Origin: Isoetes taiwanensis
Taxonomy: Eukaryota; Streptophyta; Lycopodiopsida; Isoetales; Isoetaceae
DNA: 64,000 bases
Assembly: GCA_021234155.1 (NCBI GenBank)
Contig: JAJEKV010000078.1
Span: forward strand, 4,747,225 to 4,811,224
Reading direction: 5' to 3'
Part shown: piece after piece, positions 10,840 through 23,062 of the stretch
Numbering within the stretch: the first letter of the stretch is position 1
Layout: each line of letters opens with the position of its first letter
The notes under the pieces: model-generated
What the model was told of the DNA's origin: nothing
The model's input: the letters and a program-made list of their open reading frames with translations, nothing else
The model's database searches: none
Translations under genes and position numbers: made by a program

Positions 10840-11861
10840 AAAAACTCAAGCCCATCAGATGAAATACAATAAAACCTACTTTTAAGGGTCAAATTTCAAG
10901 ATTGGCAGAACTAGAAGATATTTTATACATTGACCAATGGCATCCTATAAATTTTGACAAAAACTCTGCATTTAGGGCAAGACATCAAAACTATAACCCC
11001 AAAAAAAAGGTTTTGGGGGGGGGGGGTGTACTATTTTAATTTGTCTTTCATCATTTAACAAGAACTCGTAACTAAACCTAAAGAATGAGGATTGTGAGAC
11101 CAAAAAAGGTGTAAAGAATGCACAATATTAAGCTTCATGACAACTCAAAGCTTAATGAGAAGTGAAACGCTTGATATGCTTAAAGACTCTACAATCAAAG
11201 AGTATATTTTGCAATCTCCAAACATGATTGTCTATGAGAGAGTTTGCGTTTAGAGCTCTTCAATAGTTGCAAGATATTGTAACCTTAACTTGTTATGACT
11301 CAGCATTTTAGCAAATGCAAAAACATGTAACTCATAGACTTGATTGCCTCCAAGTCCCAGAGAGGTGGTATTTGGAGCACTTTGACAAATGCAAAACAAC
11401 ATGCGGTGCAAGCTTTCCTGCACCAAAGAAGCAGCCACATTTTAATCTTAGCTCTAATAATTTTGTACACATATCAGATGAAAAGCATTGACACAACATG
11501 GCAAATCAAATCATCAAAATGCAAAATTAGATTGCACTCCAGTTAGGTACATTGGGTTCGGAGGAAAAGCACTTCCTCAAAAAATGGTGGTGTAAACAGG
11601 TTGCACCATTTGGTGTGTTAAAGTCTCATTAGCCTCATCAACTCATGTGTGACATCAAGTTTCAATAGTCACAGCATCTGCATAGCCTCCTGCTTCAAAT
11701 CTACTGTTAAATTGGATCCTACAAAACCACTCTATACTTCATTTTTGTCATCTGTTATAAGGCATAAAGCTCGAAGGAATCTCATATAGTACATTGTGCA
11801 GTGGATGAGTATACAAAGTCTTCCATAGTAGGCAAACTCTAGGGTTTCCACCTTCAAAAGC
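10840..11861. other. Spacer downstream of the PPIP5K gene
   Basis: AT-rich DNA with a 12-base G run near 11,016-11,027. The part closest to 11,861 is probably the 3' untranslated region of the PPIP5K gene on the minus strand. No clear polyadenylation signal or other gene was found. Confidence 0.4.
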
Positions 11862-14800
11862 TTAAATCTTCACATTGTTGCCATGTTTATTAAAAGGCCA
11901 GAGATTAGCAAGACGTTCAAATACACCTCCACCTTTGACAAAGAGACCAGAAAATGCTTGTGGCGTTGCAGCTGGTGGGAAATCCTCGGCAGGCATTGCA
12001 AATGGACGCACCAACTTTTCCAACCTGTCCAATGATAGAAACGAACCTTCCTCCTGTAGCGTTGTAGGAGGAAGAACAGGAAGAGTATGGTCCCGGAATC
12101 GTGGAGAAGCCTGCATGGGACTGAAAATGAGAAACCATCATATAAGCTGTGCTCAGACTCGAGGGGAGAGGATCACCTCAAGAGGACTGAGAGCAGCACC
12201 ACAACTGAACATTAACTCAATGCGAAACCTTCTTGGATCATCAAGTGCTACCTGATTGTAAGTATCCATAAAAATAGAGTAAAAACACACAATTAAAGCA
12301 CCCATTCTATCAAATAAGATACATTATTACCGCTGTGTTCTCGTACATTCGGAGAACAATATGCGTCATATAGTCTAGCTCTTTGGTTTCAAAAATACGT
12401 TGGAGTGCCTCATTGGAAACAAGGCCTGCTTCACCTTGTAAGCAATCATCAAGATGGCAATAACGTAGAACGTTGATTAATGAGTGTATGTGAGACTCCT
12501 GAAATATTACAACAGTATTTAAGATAATTTCCACTGCAGAAAATTTGCATATAAAGCACTCTATAACGAAATACATACAGATGTAAAATAAAGGCGGGTT
12601 CGAACGTGTCTTTCCGGAGTCTTCACGTTTGCATACCTGCAACACCCTTGTTAACTGAACACAAACTTGCATAGAGAAGCAAATACAAATAAGTAGAATG
12701 AAAAACTCAAGAATCTAAAGACGTACTTGGGATCCAGTCGGTACTGAGCTTCTTTATCATTATCGTCGTCTTGCTCTACGGACCTTTCACTGGAACTCGA
12801 TCTCCGTGATGTGTCAGATTTCACTGAAATATTGGAACTTTGCTTGTGCCTCTCTTCATTGACCAGCGGTATATGAGAAAATGGACAGGGGTAGGTTCTA
12901 GTATTGTCTTGTGCATTTTTTAGCTCTGCTACACTAATTGCCTCCTCATGAGTATTACGAAGATCGATCAAGATCTTTCCTAATAACCGTCGGGCAATCT
13001 TTACATTAAGAAAAAGGATGAACCATAAGAACGCTGAAGAAATGGATGATTATCATCAAAGTAACAGTCACAAAATTGACAATTGATAGAGCTTCTTCTT
13101 TTCTATATATTTGATAAATATATCTTAGGTGCATCAACCAAGCATAGTGTGCATATTCAATCTCTCACATTTTTCACCTATATCTAAAAGCTGACATCAT
13201 GAGCTAAGCATTCAAAAATCTACAATTTGGGTTGGAAAGAGTAACAAACAGAAGAACAGAAGGAGAAAGACCTTAGCACCAATTTTAAGTTTGTGTTTTG
13301 GGTTTATTCCATATTCACTAGGAATAACACCATCTGCTAGAGCCTGACATAACAACCACAAAGAGTCAGCAGGGAAGTAATAATCATCTGAATTACATTT
13401 CTTTATGCATTTAAAAGCTTAAAAAATGGTGTCCTTACTTTAGCAACTTCGTAAAGCTCTTCAAGTCCTACCAAATTTAGGTGAGCATTATGCAAAAGGT
13501 CATTACCTGAATAGTAAACAGAAACAAAAATAGTTGCCCATGAACTCCCATCATAACGTGGGAAAAGAGAGAGCATAACTTTCTACTTACTTGACAGAGT
13601 AAGTAAACGTCTGGAACTTTACTTATATCATAAGCCTGCATCCAAAAAGGGCTATGGCATGTTAAGAAGTTCGCTCATCATTCTTCTATAAGAAACATTT
13701 GTAAGTGGCCATTGTTACAGGAAACATCTAAATTGCCATGGAAATGAATAGATAAAAGAAAATTACAGGACAGAACATCACCCAAACTTTTTCAGCATCA
13801 TATTCTATGTTCTAGAAGTTGATTGTCTGCTTTTATTTCCAATGTAACATATTTAAATGTATTTTGGTTTCTGAATTTCAGAACTTGCAATCTGTTCATA
13901 CAGTTTAGCTATATTAAGTTCAAATACATGATCAGTTAAAAGCAAGATGAGAATACCCCTTTCTTTCATTATAGATATCGCGTTCCAGTTTCTTCCAACG
14001 AGCAAACATCAGCAAGAAGCCTTCACTACCACAAGGTAAGCCAGCTGCAATGCGATCAACATCCATGTTTGTTTTCCCTAGGGCTCTTGCTTGATCATAT
14101 GGTGGAATTGCTTCGTCCAATGGCATTTCTGCCAGTCGCTCTTCCTCAGCCTTACAGAGAACTTTCACTTGGGCTGTGATGCTCTTAGTCAGATGTGCCT
14201 GCGTAACGCAACAAGTTCAATGGCCAGAAGAGTTGAAAGAATTATGCAGATATATGGCCTGATAATCTGGATATATCTAGTGCATGATAATTTGTAGTTG
14301 TTTAGAAAATTGAGCTAGTCAATCATAAGAATTCCTTCAACTAAACAGAGGTTGCATGTGGCACTTTGCAACACCAGCAATAGAAGCAGGAAGGAATTGA
14401 TTTGCGGCAAGTTAAATTCTGCCTTTGGATGTTTTTAGATTCTTCAGCATTCAGACATTTCTGTGATTACTTCTGAAAAATGGGACATAACTTGATCTCT
14501 TTCACATCATTTGTTCATTATAGACTGATCCATGGCCGTGTTCATCATTATTTGAGAACAAAGCTCAATCAAATTCTTCCGAGCCACATAAACACATGCG
14601 CTCACCACATGTGTGCAAGCCAGCATGCATAATTGAAATTGAAACTAGCATTTTGAACTTATAAAATCTATTTGTGAGTTGTCTTGTATCCAAGCCAACC
14701 CCATTATATTCACTTCGTTAGTTTAATCCACAGCATCTGAAAGATGGATTCACTTTCACTACAAAATTATCATTCTCAGGTCTTATAAGTACCATCTTTT

Positions 14801-17800
14801 TCATAAGCTCAAGTGCATTTGGAGGTAGTCCAGCACCGTCGACCATCCAGGGAGTATCTATACTTGACGGCTTAGTAGGTGAGTAGTTCTGAGAGATCAT
14901 AATGTCGTATAACTTTGCCTGCACACATTTCAACACCCACAATACATGATAGTGACTTTGCTACATATAGTGTTAGATGTAGAAAATCCACGTATTATTA
15001 CCTTTGCTTCATCCATCTCTACAGTAGCAGTATCCAAGCCATCAAGCATTGGAGAGTCTTTACTCACAAGCGAGACCTACAGAAATGCATTCCTATAGTT
15101 GACGGACTAATGGCAGCAGATGAGACAAGTTCCTGGACATACCAGAATTGGCGTAAGCTGACCTTCTAAGTCAAGGAGGCCTTTTGCAAATGCAGCAGCA
15201 GACATCTGCATTCATAGTGCAATTTAATGACAGAATGAATGTAATACACAAAGATTCTCCAAATTTGAAATCTGCACTCTGGTTAAGATAATGTCTATTA
15301 AGAGGATTGGCTGATAATAACTCATTTCATATGTACTTTGTAGGTTATTCTTTCATCTTTGACATTTTATTGGCCATTTCTTTTTTTTACGTGGCACCCA
15401 AATTGACATCGTTCCCACAAATTTGATAATGTCTACAAGTCGGATGTCTTCAGAGACATGGTAGTTCAATTTCAGTGCAGGGTGCAGTTATTATGCATGC
15501 AGGGTCTTAATACATATACAGTAATATGTCGAACCAAGGACAACCACCACTAGCTAACATAAATATTCCATCTTTGAAAGAAATAAAAATCAGAAGCATC
15601 AATGAACATGCAGGGCTAAGAAGTCGAAGTACATACCTGCACCCGTCCTTCATCCGAGCTGTAAATTTTCAAATCATGACGGTAGGTGCTGTGAAGGCGA
15701 AGTAAACCTGTTCCTTCACCTACAAGGACCAAAAGCTGGTGTATGACAATGGAAACACGAGGACAGTTGAGAATTGATCTACCTGGATACATGTTATTCC
15801 TGAATGACCGTCCAAGCTCCTCCGCCTAAAGCAGAAATGTGATTGACGTTCAGTTCTGAATAATGAAGAAACTAATAGTCCAATAGGACTAGGTAATGGA
15901 TCCTGGCCAAGTGATCTTTTAAGGCTTCTGGTACTTACCTGCTTTCTCCCAGCATGAGTCAAAACACCACCATATTTCAACACCATTAATGCTTCTGTAG
16001 GAATTTCTTCACTCTCACCATCTTCTTTAGCAATTCTTTCCCACTTCTGAGGCTTCAACTGGACTTTTCGGTAGATGCCTGAAAAATGACCTCCCTGAGA
16101 AAGACAATGGTCAAAATCTGGGAATACAAATAAGGTAAGTATCTGCATCTATCCATCACCTAGTAATACCTCCTCAAGTACGGCTTTTACATGCCTTAGT
16201 TTCTCTGCATGTTCAAGATCTTCAGCCTCACTATCACTTTCTTTTCCAGATCTGCAATCATTGAAAAGACTGATTGACGAAGAACACACCAATCATAACC
16301 AGAAAGATTTTAAAGATCAGGACTTGCCTTGCTCGAGGTACAAGCATTCGTGTAGCATCAAGAAGATCTTGAAGCTGAACAGCACTTTTCAGTTTGGCCT
16401 TGTGAATTGCAAACAGAATCCATCAGCCATATTCAAACACCACATGGGAAGCATCTTAACATAAAGCAGTTTCAAAAAACGGGTTCCAATATAAAGAACA
16501 TGAGCCAATCAGATATTAGGCCATATTTGCAATATAAAAAGAAGTGCATCTTTACCTCAGCCCGCGGTCTATTACCATTGTACTTCAGCATAATCTTGAG
16601 CAGTTTTTCTTGAGTCACTTTCATCTTCACCTTTTGTTTTGGCGTACGATCACCGCTGGAAACAACGCCCCTCAATGATTAGCTAAGGATCCCCTTTTCA
16701 TGCCTAGATCAGAGAAAGCGGAGGGCAAAGAATCTCACTGGCGAAGAATGGCAATTACACAACGTAGCTCTTCAGACTGACCGAATGTCCCAGTTAGAGA
16801 ACTACCTTGCCTTGTAATTTCTCCCGGTCTTGAATCACTGTGGTTCCATGGGAGACAAGGAGGTAGAGTCGCACATAAATGTGGAGCTTTAGCTTCAATA
16901 AACATTGTACGGAGAACACAAGCTGCATCATCATAATACCTGTATACGCCATAAAAACAAGCAATTATAGCCATCTAAAATTTGTCTGCTACGACAACCC
17001 GTTATAGAACTAGCCAGAAGATATATATGTTTTCAATCCAGTATGGATCTGCATACTCACATTCTTTAACCTTAAATCAAACAATACGTCTAACTATTAA
17101 AGGTTTCCTTGGATGCCTATTGCAAGCTTGAAAATGTCTGCATACTCACTTTTTTTTAACCTTAAATAAAACAATACGTGATAATTATTAAAGGTTTCCT
17201 TGGAATGGCCTATTGCAAGCTTGAAAATGTCATAATGGGTTGCTAATCAGTCTTCAACTCTTGTTGCCCCTATTGGTCACTACTACATATAAATTCCAAC
17301 TACCAGCAAACTACAGAAAAATGCTTTTCCCCCGAATGAAACAGATGATGGTTGTTTGACTTGTGCCTCGTCAGTTGAGATTTGGACAGAAATTTAAGGC
17401 TAGACTTTAATGAGAGATGAATGTCAGGAATAGGGATCACACGAAAGAAATGACAGCTTTCTTTCCCCCAACTAATTCTGCATTAAAAATTTCCAAAACT
17501 CTGCAAGATGCTCTCTCAATTTGATAAAATCGAACATACAAAGGTGATAACATCTTTTATAAAAGTGGCAAGCTCAAATCACTACAGATGTACATACTTA
17601 TATGAGTTCTTAACGAAGCTCCATCCATTAACATCACAAACATATGATCTTCCTTGTGATCTCAAAAGATCAAATCCACATACCTGACATTAAAAATATA
17701 TATAAAAATATAAGATATGCAAACTGGCATTGCTATAATAGAAATACTGAAATATTCTAAATGGCAGATCCGATAAGCAATATAAAATTGTGTTTTAATG

Positions 17801-20800
17801 AATTTTAGCATACATAAGTGACTATTATTGGGCATCACAGAATAGAAGAGAAGCCGCTTACTGCTTGACCAAAGGTCGCTAGCATGTATCTTGTATATAA
17901 GAATAAAAGATACATGTTAGGGATGTGAACCAGCATTGCCACAATAGTAGCCTAAATGGCAGAGTCAATAAGTAATATAAGCCTGTTTACTAGTGAGTTC
18001 CCATAAAGGTGTTTTGACAAATTTTAGCATACATAAGTGATTATTATTTGCATCATAGAATAGAATAGCTTACCGCTTGACCAAAGGCCACACAAACCTC
18101 CCTTGCCATTTGTTTCTCAGCCGGTGTTAGTAAAACTGGATATCTTATCTGAAAATAATAAAAGCAATACTTGTAACACTAAAACCATTCAATAAATTCA
18201 GGTGAGTAAAGAACCACTTTGAGCACACACAGTAAATCATCATACACAATAAACCAATCAATCAATAGTCATTTCTACACATAATACCAGTATTGGTTAA
18301 CAGAATATTCGCCCGACCTCTTTTCCATCTTTGCTTCTCAATACTACACCATCAACAACAGGGGACTTTCTTGCTTCTGCGTGAGCATACCCTGGTCCAA
18401 CTGTATATACCTATAGATGACAATACAAACTTCAGCCTCATTCGTGTCTTAAAGCTTCTAGTGTCCACGCATATCCTCTTACACACCTTCACATCGGTTC
18501 CGCCTGTAGGCATAAATTCTTCATATATATAAGATCCTTCTCTACGAACCCGACGTAGTTCTGGATGGAACTCACTGGAACGATTACCTATCTGGAATAT
18601 CAAGCTCAGAAAACTTTTAACATATTACAAATGACTACTGAAGCTGCCTAACCTTGCGGAACAATTCTTTCATGCCTCCCCCGGCTGAACTTGGATAGTA
18701 AATCATGACCTGGTGGTTATCACCTGTTCGTAGAAATACATTCAGGAGATGCCTGAACACAATGATATAATATGAAAAAGGAAACTTATACCCCCGCCCT
18801 ACAAACAAATATCTATTTAACTTTTCTCTCCGAATGTATCCAGTATTACCATCAACAGGTTTCTCCACAAAAGGTTTAGTTATCCGCTTTCCATGAACCT
18901 CGATATAATCTTCCTCCTCAACAAAATAATCCAAATTCTGATTTGGATAATCCCTATTTACCAGTACAAAACTGGGCATAGGTATTCCGTATTCCTCGAG
19001 CCTCTGCTTTGCAAGTGACATAAAACTGTTAACATAGAGATCTATGATCTTGTCCCAACAAGAAACATTAAAAGAGAATACTAATCAGGAAGTTAAATAA
19101 GGGTAAAGTAATATGACTAGCCCATTATAAAAGGAATGTCACTTCAATGCATGTATCTTCTAGTTCTCACTCCGACGAACAATATCGTTTTCTTTGAGTC
19201 ATAGATATAATGATTCTGAAGTGCAGATAACTGACATTCGTCTCAAAATTCACTTGCGACGTACCCCATTTCAGGTATAGTTTGTTTTCTACGTGCAAGA
19301 TATTTTGGAATTTCATTTCTCATTAAGCAAGGATAGGGCACATTGGCTAGTAATAAGCTGTTTTCCTATTCCAGCAGGCTTCTGTTATTCCAGATGGTTT
19401 CCTCAGCTCCCAACAGAATAGCTTCTAGATGATCTGGGGATGCACAATATCCATTCCATTCCTTGACAAATGCTTGCCATCTATATCCCTGCAATATATA
19501 ACAGCATCCCATGTACCAGAACATGGCGAGATGATGCTTTTCATGGTCCCATGTAGAGTGTTTCGGATGCAAACCTAACAGCAAGCAAGAGGGAGGCTGT
19601 TACATGCAATGAAACGGGCTTTCTTTTAAAGATCAAAACATATTCACTCTAGTTCTTGCTCGATGGCTCCCATCGCATCTAGCAGAAAAATCAGCCATGA
19701 TGGTAGAAGGGCTTTCCTGCCTAATAGCGCGCATAAAAGACAGCATACTTCCCACTCTTTAAAAGACTGATGGAGACCAATGCAGGTTAAGGTGATTAAG
19801 TATTCCTGACACTGTAAAGTAAACCTTTATAAATGGCACCTGGATCATTTGGAAAGGATAGAATGAAATTCCATCAGTGGACTATGGACAACCTCAAGAT
19901 TCAAGTCTTTTGCCAATAGCCTCGTATATGCAAAGCTGAATTTTGATTGTTCAACCAATGCTAAGATTACAAAGCAGGAACAAGTAAAAGGCAAGAAAAC
20001 TGACGATTTGTAATCCAACAACAAAATGTGGTTCTAGAAATTACTCGTAACATATGAATAAAAAGCATTGTACAGATGAACATGCATACCGCGTACACTT
20101 TACGACGATCATGAAGAAGATGTTGAGTTTCCAGTTCATTAACAAGGAAAGGCCTGGAGCAAGGAAATGTGTCAGCTAAACCATAGTCTTTATAGGCCTA
20201 TTTTAAGTCTTTCTAACTTATCCCTGTTCTAAAAGACGAGATAAATGCATCAGAATCTTAATCCATGTAAGTGGGCCAAAGTATATTAACTTGCGAAGGG
20301 CAGCATATTCTTCAGCCTTTTTGAGGGGAAATCCGGTAGAGTAGAATGCAATAAGACAATCACATGTAGGCCACCTGTTGAACTTCCGTCAGTGCATGAA
20401 AAAACAAGAAACTTGGATCCCAGTCTAGCATCTAACTTAACGATGTCTAGAAATAAGTGGAAGAGTTACTTTTCCACAGGCTCCTCAAGTATGACCTCGT
20501 CCCCAAAAATCACAATCTGCCATGTGAGTAAAGTGGTCGATAATAAGACAATGACATAATTAGAATTCCCACAGGTTACAATGTCAGTTTTTCTTGCCCA
20601 CATTCATAATACGATAATCTGAAACCCATAAAACTGAATGATGCAGACCTCAAACTCGTTAAAAGCCCGCAGTCTATTCAATATTTCTGTCATGGGTGGT
20701 GATAAAGCCTGCACAATACAGCATTTTATCCATCAACGCCCATCCAATATGCATTACGCATCTTAATTACGCTGGTAATTGGAGAATGTCAAAACAGAGA

Positions 20801-21184
20801 GGTACGTATTTCAAAATATTCAGAGTTAAGTTACTTCGGCATCCTCGAATTCCTTGAACGTCCAATTGTAAAAGCTTAGCCAAATGAATCTCTTCTTTAA
20901 AAACATCGATCTAGATCCACGAGGTTAACGAGATACAATTTGAGTCTAAATCAACTATTGTAATCAGCTCAATTGAGAAATTTTCAAGCATGAAAAAAGA
21001 AAACTCTCACAAGGGAAACACAGAGGAAGGTGAAAAAAGATAAAATCTCGAGCCGGGGTGATAAACCGAAACACACCTTTTTCTCCAACACACAAACGCC
21101 GATAACAATTTTATTAACAGCGTCCTCGTTTCCCTGCAGGGACCGAGACGGATCACCATTCTGCGGAGCTGTTTCTATCGCCAT
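11862..21184 (-). CDS. VIH (PPIP5K): PPIP5K/VIH-type diphosphoinositol pentakisphosphate kinase-phosphatase, 30 coding exons
   Basis: The product is the plant PPIP5K homologue that makes inositol pyrophosphates such as InsP8 in the cytosol. Exons 5' to 3' are 21077-21184, 20649-20708, 20470-20516, 20291-20374, 20090-20153, 18850-19003, 18653-18723, 18487-18591, 18318-18410, 18074-18148, 17598-17683, 16739-16939, 16556-16655, 16328-16398, 16170-16251, 15939-16094, 15783-15825, 15637-15719, 15143-15205, 15002-15076, 14793-14918, 13957-14198, 13587-13651, 13439-13506, 13272-13343, 12727-12998, 12579-12636, 12331-12498, 12177-12251, 11862-12110. They sum to 3,216 nt (1,071 aa; plant homologues are about 1,050). 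The start is the first ATG, just before [12 protein letters not shown]. The N-terminal ATP-grasp kinase has FVEKPV (Lys about 169) and [12 protein letters not shown] (Asp about 304). The C-terminal histidine-acid-phosphatase-like domain has RHGDRTP (382-388) across the exon 12/13 junction and ESHIHSL near 909. Exon 14 uses a GC donor. Exons 22-24 are the weak spot: the obvious splice sites break frame, and the listed exon 23 uses weaker sites that restore it. It appears intact otherwise. Confidence 0.93.
13587..13651 (-). other. Exon 23 of PPIP5K, uncertain splice sites
   Basis: The family expects something like [21 protein letters not shown] here. The sequence gives ERKG at the end of exon 22 and [14 protein letters not shown] in exon 23. 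The strongest sites (acceptor gatgcag at 13636, donor GTAAGT at 13590) give a 45-nt exon whose frame fits neither neighbour. An acceptor at 13652 (ccatag) and a donor at 13586 (GTAGAA) give 65 nt, keep the whole gene in frame and insert a few extra residues. Either the weaker sites are used, or small indels have damaged this exon or the assembly. Confidence 0.5.
17048..17229. repeat. About 90-bp tandem duplication in PPIP5K intron 11
   Basis: Two head-to-tail copies begin with tctgcatactcac and end with gcaagcttgaaaatg. They differ by a few substitutions and small indels, including a longer T run in the second. The duplication lies within an intron and does not touch an exon. Confidence 0.85.
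17695..18093. repeat. Tandem duplication that copied the end of exon 10
   Basis: 17,695-17,880 and 17,890-18,093 are diverged copies. Both contain aaatggcag, attttagcatacataagtga and cgcttgaccaaagg. The second copy runs into real exon 10, so the first holds a ghost of the exon 10 end (coding GQA) with its donor: ttaccgcttg in the real copy, ttactgcttg in the ghost. Confidence 0.8.
18724..18849 (-). other. Stop-free, 3n intron (exitron-like) in the kinase domain
   Basis: Intron 6 of the PPIP5K gene has a GTAATA donor after GATG and a cgaacag acceptor. It is 126 nt long, exactly 42 codons, and contains no stop in the coding frame, so retention would add 42 residues to the ATP-grasp domain between PVDG and DNHQVMIYY. 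The family sequence is matched by the spliced form. Confidence 0.8.
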
Positions 21185-21300
21185 AGCCCGAGCTTCCCGA
21201 GCAAACGAGAGACCTGCCCGCCAGTGTTTTATCCTTCCCTCCTAATCCGTCGAATGAGGCCCTCAGATGTCGCCACGTGTCCGTTTTGCCACGTCAGCAA
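21185..21300 (-). promoter_or_regulatory. PPIP5K leader and proximal promoter with G-box and ACGTCA motifs
   Basis: Upstream of the ATG the DNA is GC-richer. It holds a palindromic G-box CACGTG at 21274-21279 in an ABRE-like context (CCACGTGTCC) and a second ACGT core, CCACGTCAGC, at about 21289-21298. bZIP and bHLH factors bind such motifs. No TATA box was identified with confidence, and the transcription start is unknown. Confidence 0.45.
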
Positions 21301-22800
21301 TCCTTTTATGGGGGGATTCCGTTGGACTTTAGGAAGACCAGAATATTCAATATAAGAAGGTGCGCCTAGACATTGAAAATGACATGGTCTTCTAAGGTTG
21401 GTTGTAGAAGTAGTTGATGCATTAGTGTTCAGTCTTGCAGTCTTGACCAGTGCCCAAAGAAATTGTCCTCCTATTCCCAAAGAAAATTGCCATGCCCGTA
21501 ACAGTGGTCTAACTATTATTACTGATGACAGTGCACTTCACTGCTAGACACCCCAAAGCGGCTCAAGATAGACACATTGCCCCTCAAGTTTATAGTGATC
21601 CAACGGTTCAGATCAATCTTGATCAGTGTGTTACTGGAGTTATAACACACTGCTACTCCATAACACCGTAGGGTGTTATCAAATGGACGGATCCAGATCG
21701 ATTTTGATAGTGATCGGATGGCCCAAAACTCTTGGGACGTGCGCTATGCGCGCACCCTCGCCATTTTGATGACCCTCAAATTTTTTTTTTCAGTAACACC
21801 CTCGGGCCAGGGCATTATCTACACCATCTTGAACAGGTGCCATCCCGGTGGGGGATGCCCTCCAGGATCGCATAGCTTACTGCGATGTTATTACTGTGGT
21901 GTATTCAATTCTGACGTCTTTGCCCAATCCTTGTGGATCTATCCTTCTTGATGCTCAGCTCCTTTTGGCACTGTGAATCTTAACTGCTAAAGCATCATCA
22001 TATCGGTGTAGCGTAAGATTTATCGAAAAAGTGGATGACCACCTTGGCGCTACAGCTCAAAGGAATTGATACTCACCAATTATGAATCTTTTGAAAAGCA
22101 ATAAAGACCTTATGTTTTCTTTTCAACTTAATCTTCTATTTCCTAGATTTGCTCATAGAATAAATAAACAAAAGTTAAGGATGCTTGCCAAAGAATTTAA
22201 CAATATTGACTTCTTTATGCCTACTAACTTTTTACGGCCTTTTGATTTTCTCCTTTTATTTAATCGTGCACTCAATGAAATCCACCTTAGGTGACATAGC
22301 CTTTGAGTTCTTTATAAGAGCCTTTAAAACCTACTATCAAGTGCTATCACCACTTATAATAGACATGCATGTTCGTTATTATAGTGGGATCTTAGTCGTG
22401 CTCAATGGAATCCACTTTGGATAATGCATGCTTCTTCTTAGTGTATGACGTCATTCTTGGTTGTGGAATAAATCTTGTAAATAGCATAAGGCTAGCTAGT
22501 GTAGATTCTTAATATAGACTAGAAAATGGATGTCCAACCATGTTGGGCAAAATGTGTCGATTTGACAATATACTTCATCAAGGGCATCATTTTTTCTGAG
22601 ACGAGGTCACTAAAGTTCCTGGGATCGGCTGTCATATTTGGTAAAAAGTCATCTTATCTTATCTTTATTTCAGCTGCCTAGTCATTTTCATTCCCATTGT
22701 CCCTTTTCATCCCTTAAGGAAGAAGTTCATGATGTTGTGACAAATTGACTACATTATCATAGTACATTATCAAAAGGTGTGCCACCTCATATGCCACCTT
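21300..22800. other. Intergenic DNA with stem-loop repeats
   Basis: No gene is supported. Around 21,628-21,680 two adjacent perfect stems occur: AGTGTGTTA with TAACACACT (9-base loop), then ATAACACC with GGTGTTAT (4-base loop). Repeated gtgttat/gtaacacc phrases continue to about 21,800. This is probably a MITE-like or other short repeat remnant. Confidence 0.45.
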
Positions 22801-22920
22801 AACATTGTTGTCATGTTATTATACCTTTGATTATAAGGGAAGAAGAAAAAAACAAAAGACTAGATAGAGTGGGCTTGGAGGATGGGGTAGAAGAAGAATT
22901 ATAGAATACAAGAAACTTAT

Positions 22921-22942
22921 CGCGGCGGCCTTGGCCGCCGCG
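22921..22942. repeat. GC-only perfect hairpin
   Basis: CGCGGCGGCC and GGCCGCCGCG are perfectly complementary arms separated by TT. The surrounding sequence is AT-rich. It could stall polymerases or form a stable RNA stem; no gene context explains it. Confidence 0.9.
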
Positions 22943-22974
22943 AACGTTTCTCTTCCCCAATTCTTCTAGATACA

Positions 22975-23062
22975 TGCTAGAACATGCAGGATTTGAACCT
23001 GCATTTTTTTGCCTTTTGTTCAGTGCCCGCACGATAGAAGGATGCTGACCATAACGACTATA
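22975..23062 (-). repeat. tRNA-like (SINE-type) relic
   Basis: On the minus strand a phrase tatggtcagcatcc resembles a tRNA A-box, and GCAGGTTCAAATCCTGC about 55 bases on is a perfect T-arm with a B-box. The anticodon arm does not fold properly and there is no good acceptor stem, so this is not a working tRNA gene. Related B-box-like phrases recur at about 23,125 and 23,290, along with repeats of gcattacatgcaagct at 23,190-23,395, suggesting degenerate tRNA-derived SINE copies. Confidence 0.4.

Noticed and set aside
18635-19021. Single 128-codon ORF as one PPIP5K exon
   Set aside because: It spans two exons and a stop-free intron; the spliced product matches the family without the 42 extra residues.
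2159-21184. Functional link between PPIP5K (phosphate signalling) and the nearby PHT1 sequence
   Set aside because: The PHT1 sequence is a broken fragment in a transposon-like patchwork, so proximity is probably chance.
22975-23062. Functional tRNA gene
   Set aside because: Only the T-arm and an A-box-like phrase fit; no anticodon arm or acceptor stem forms.
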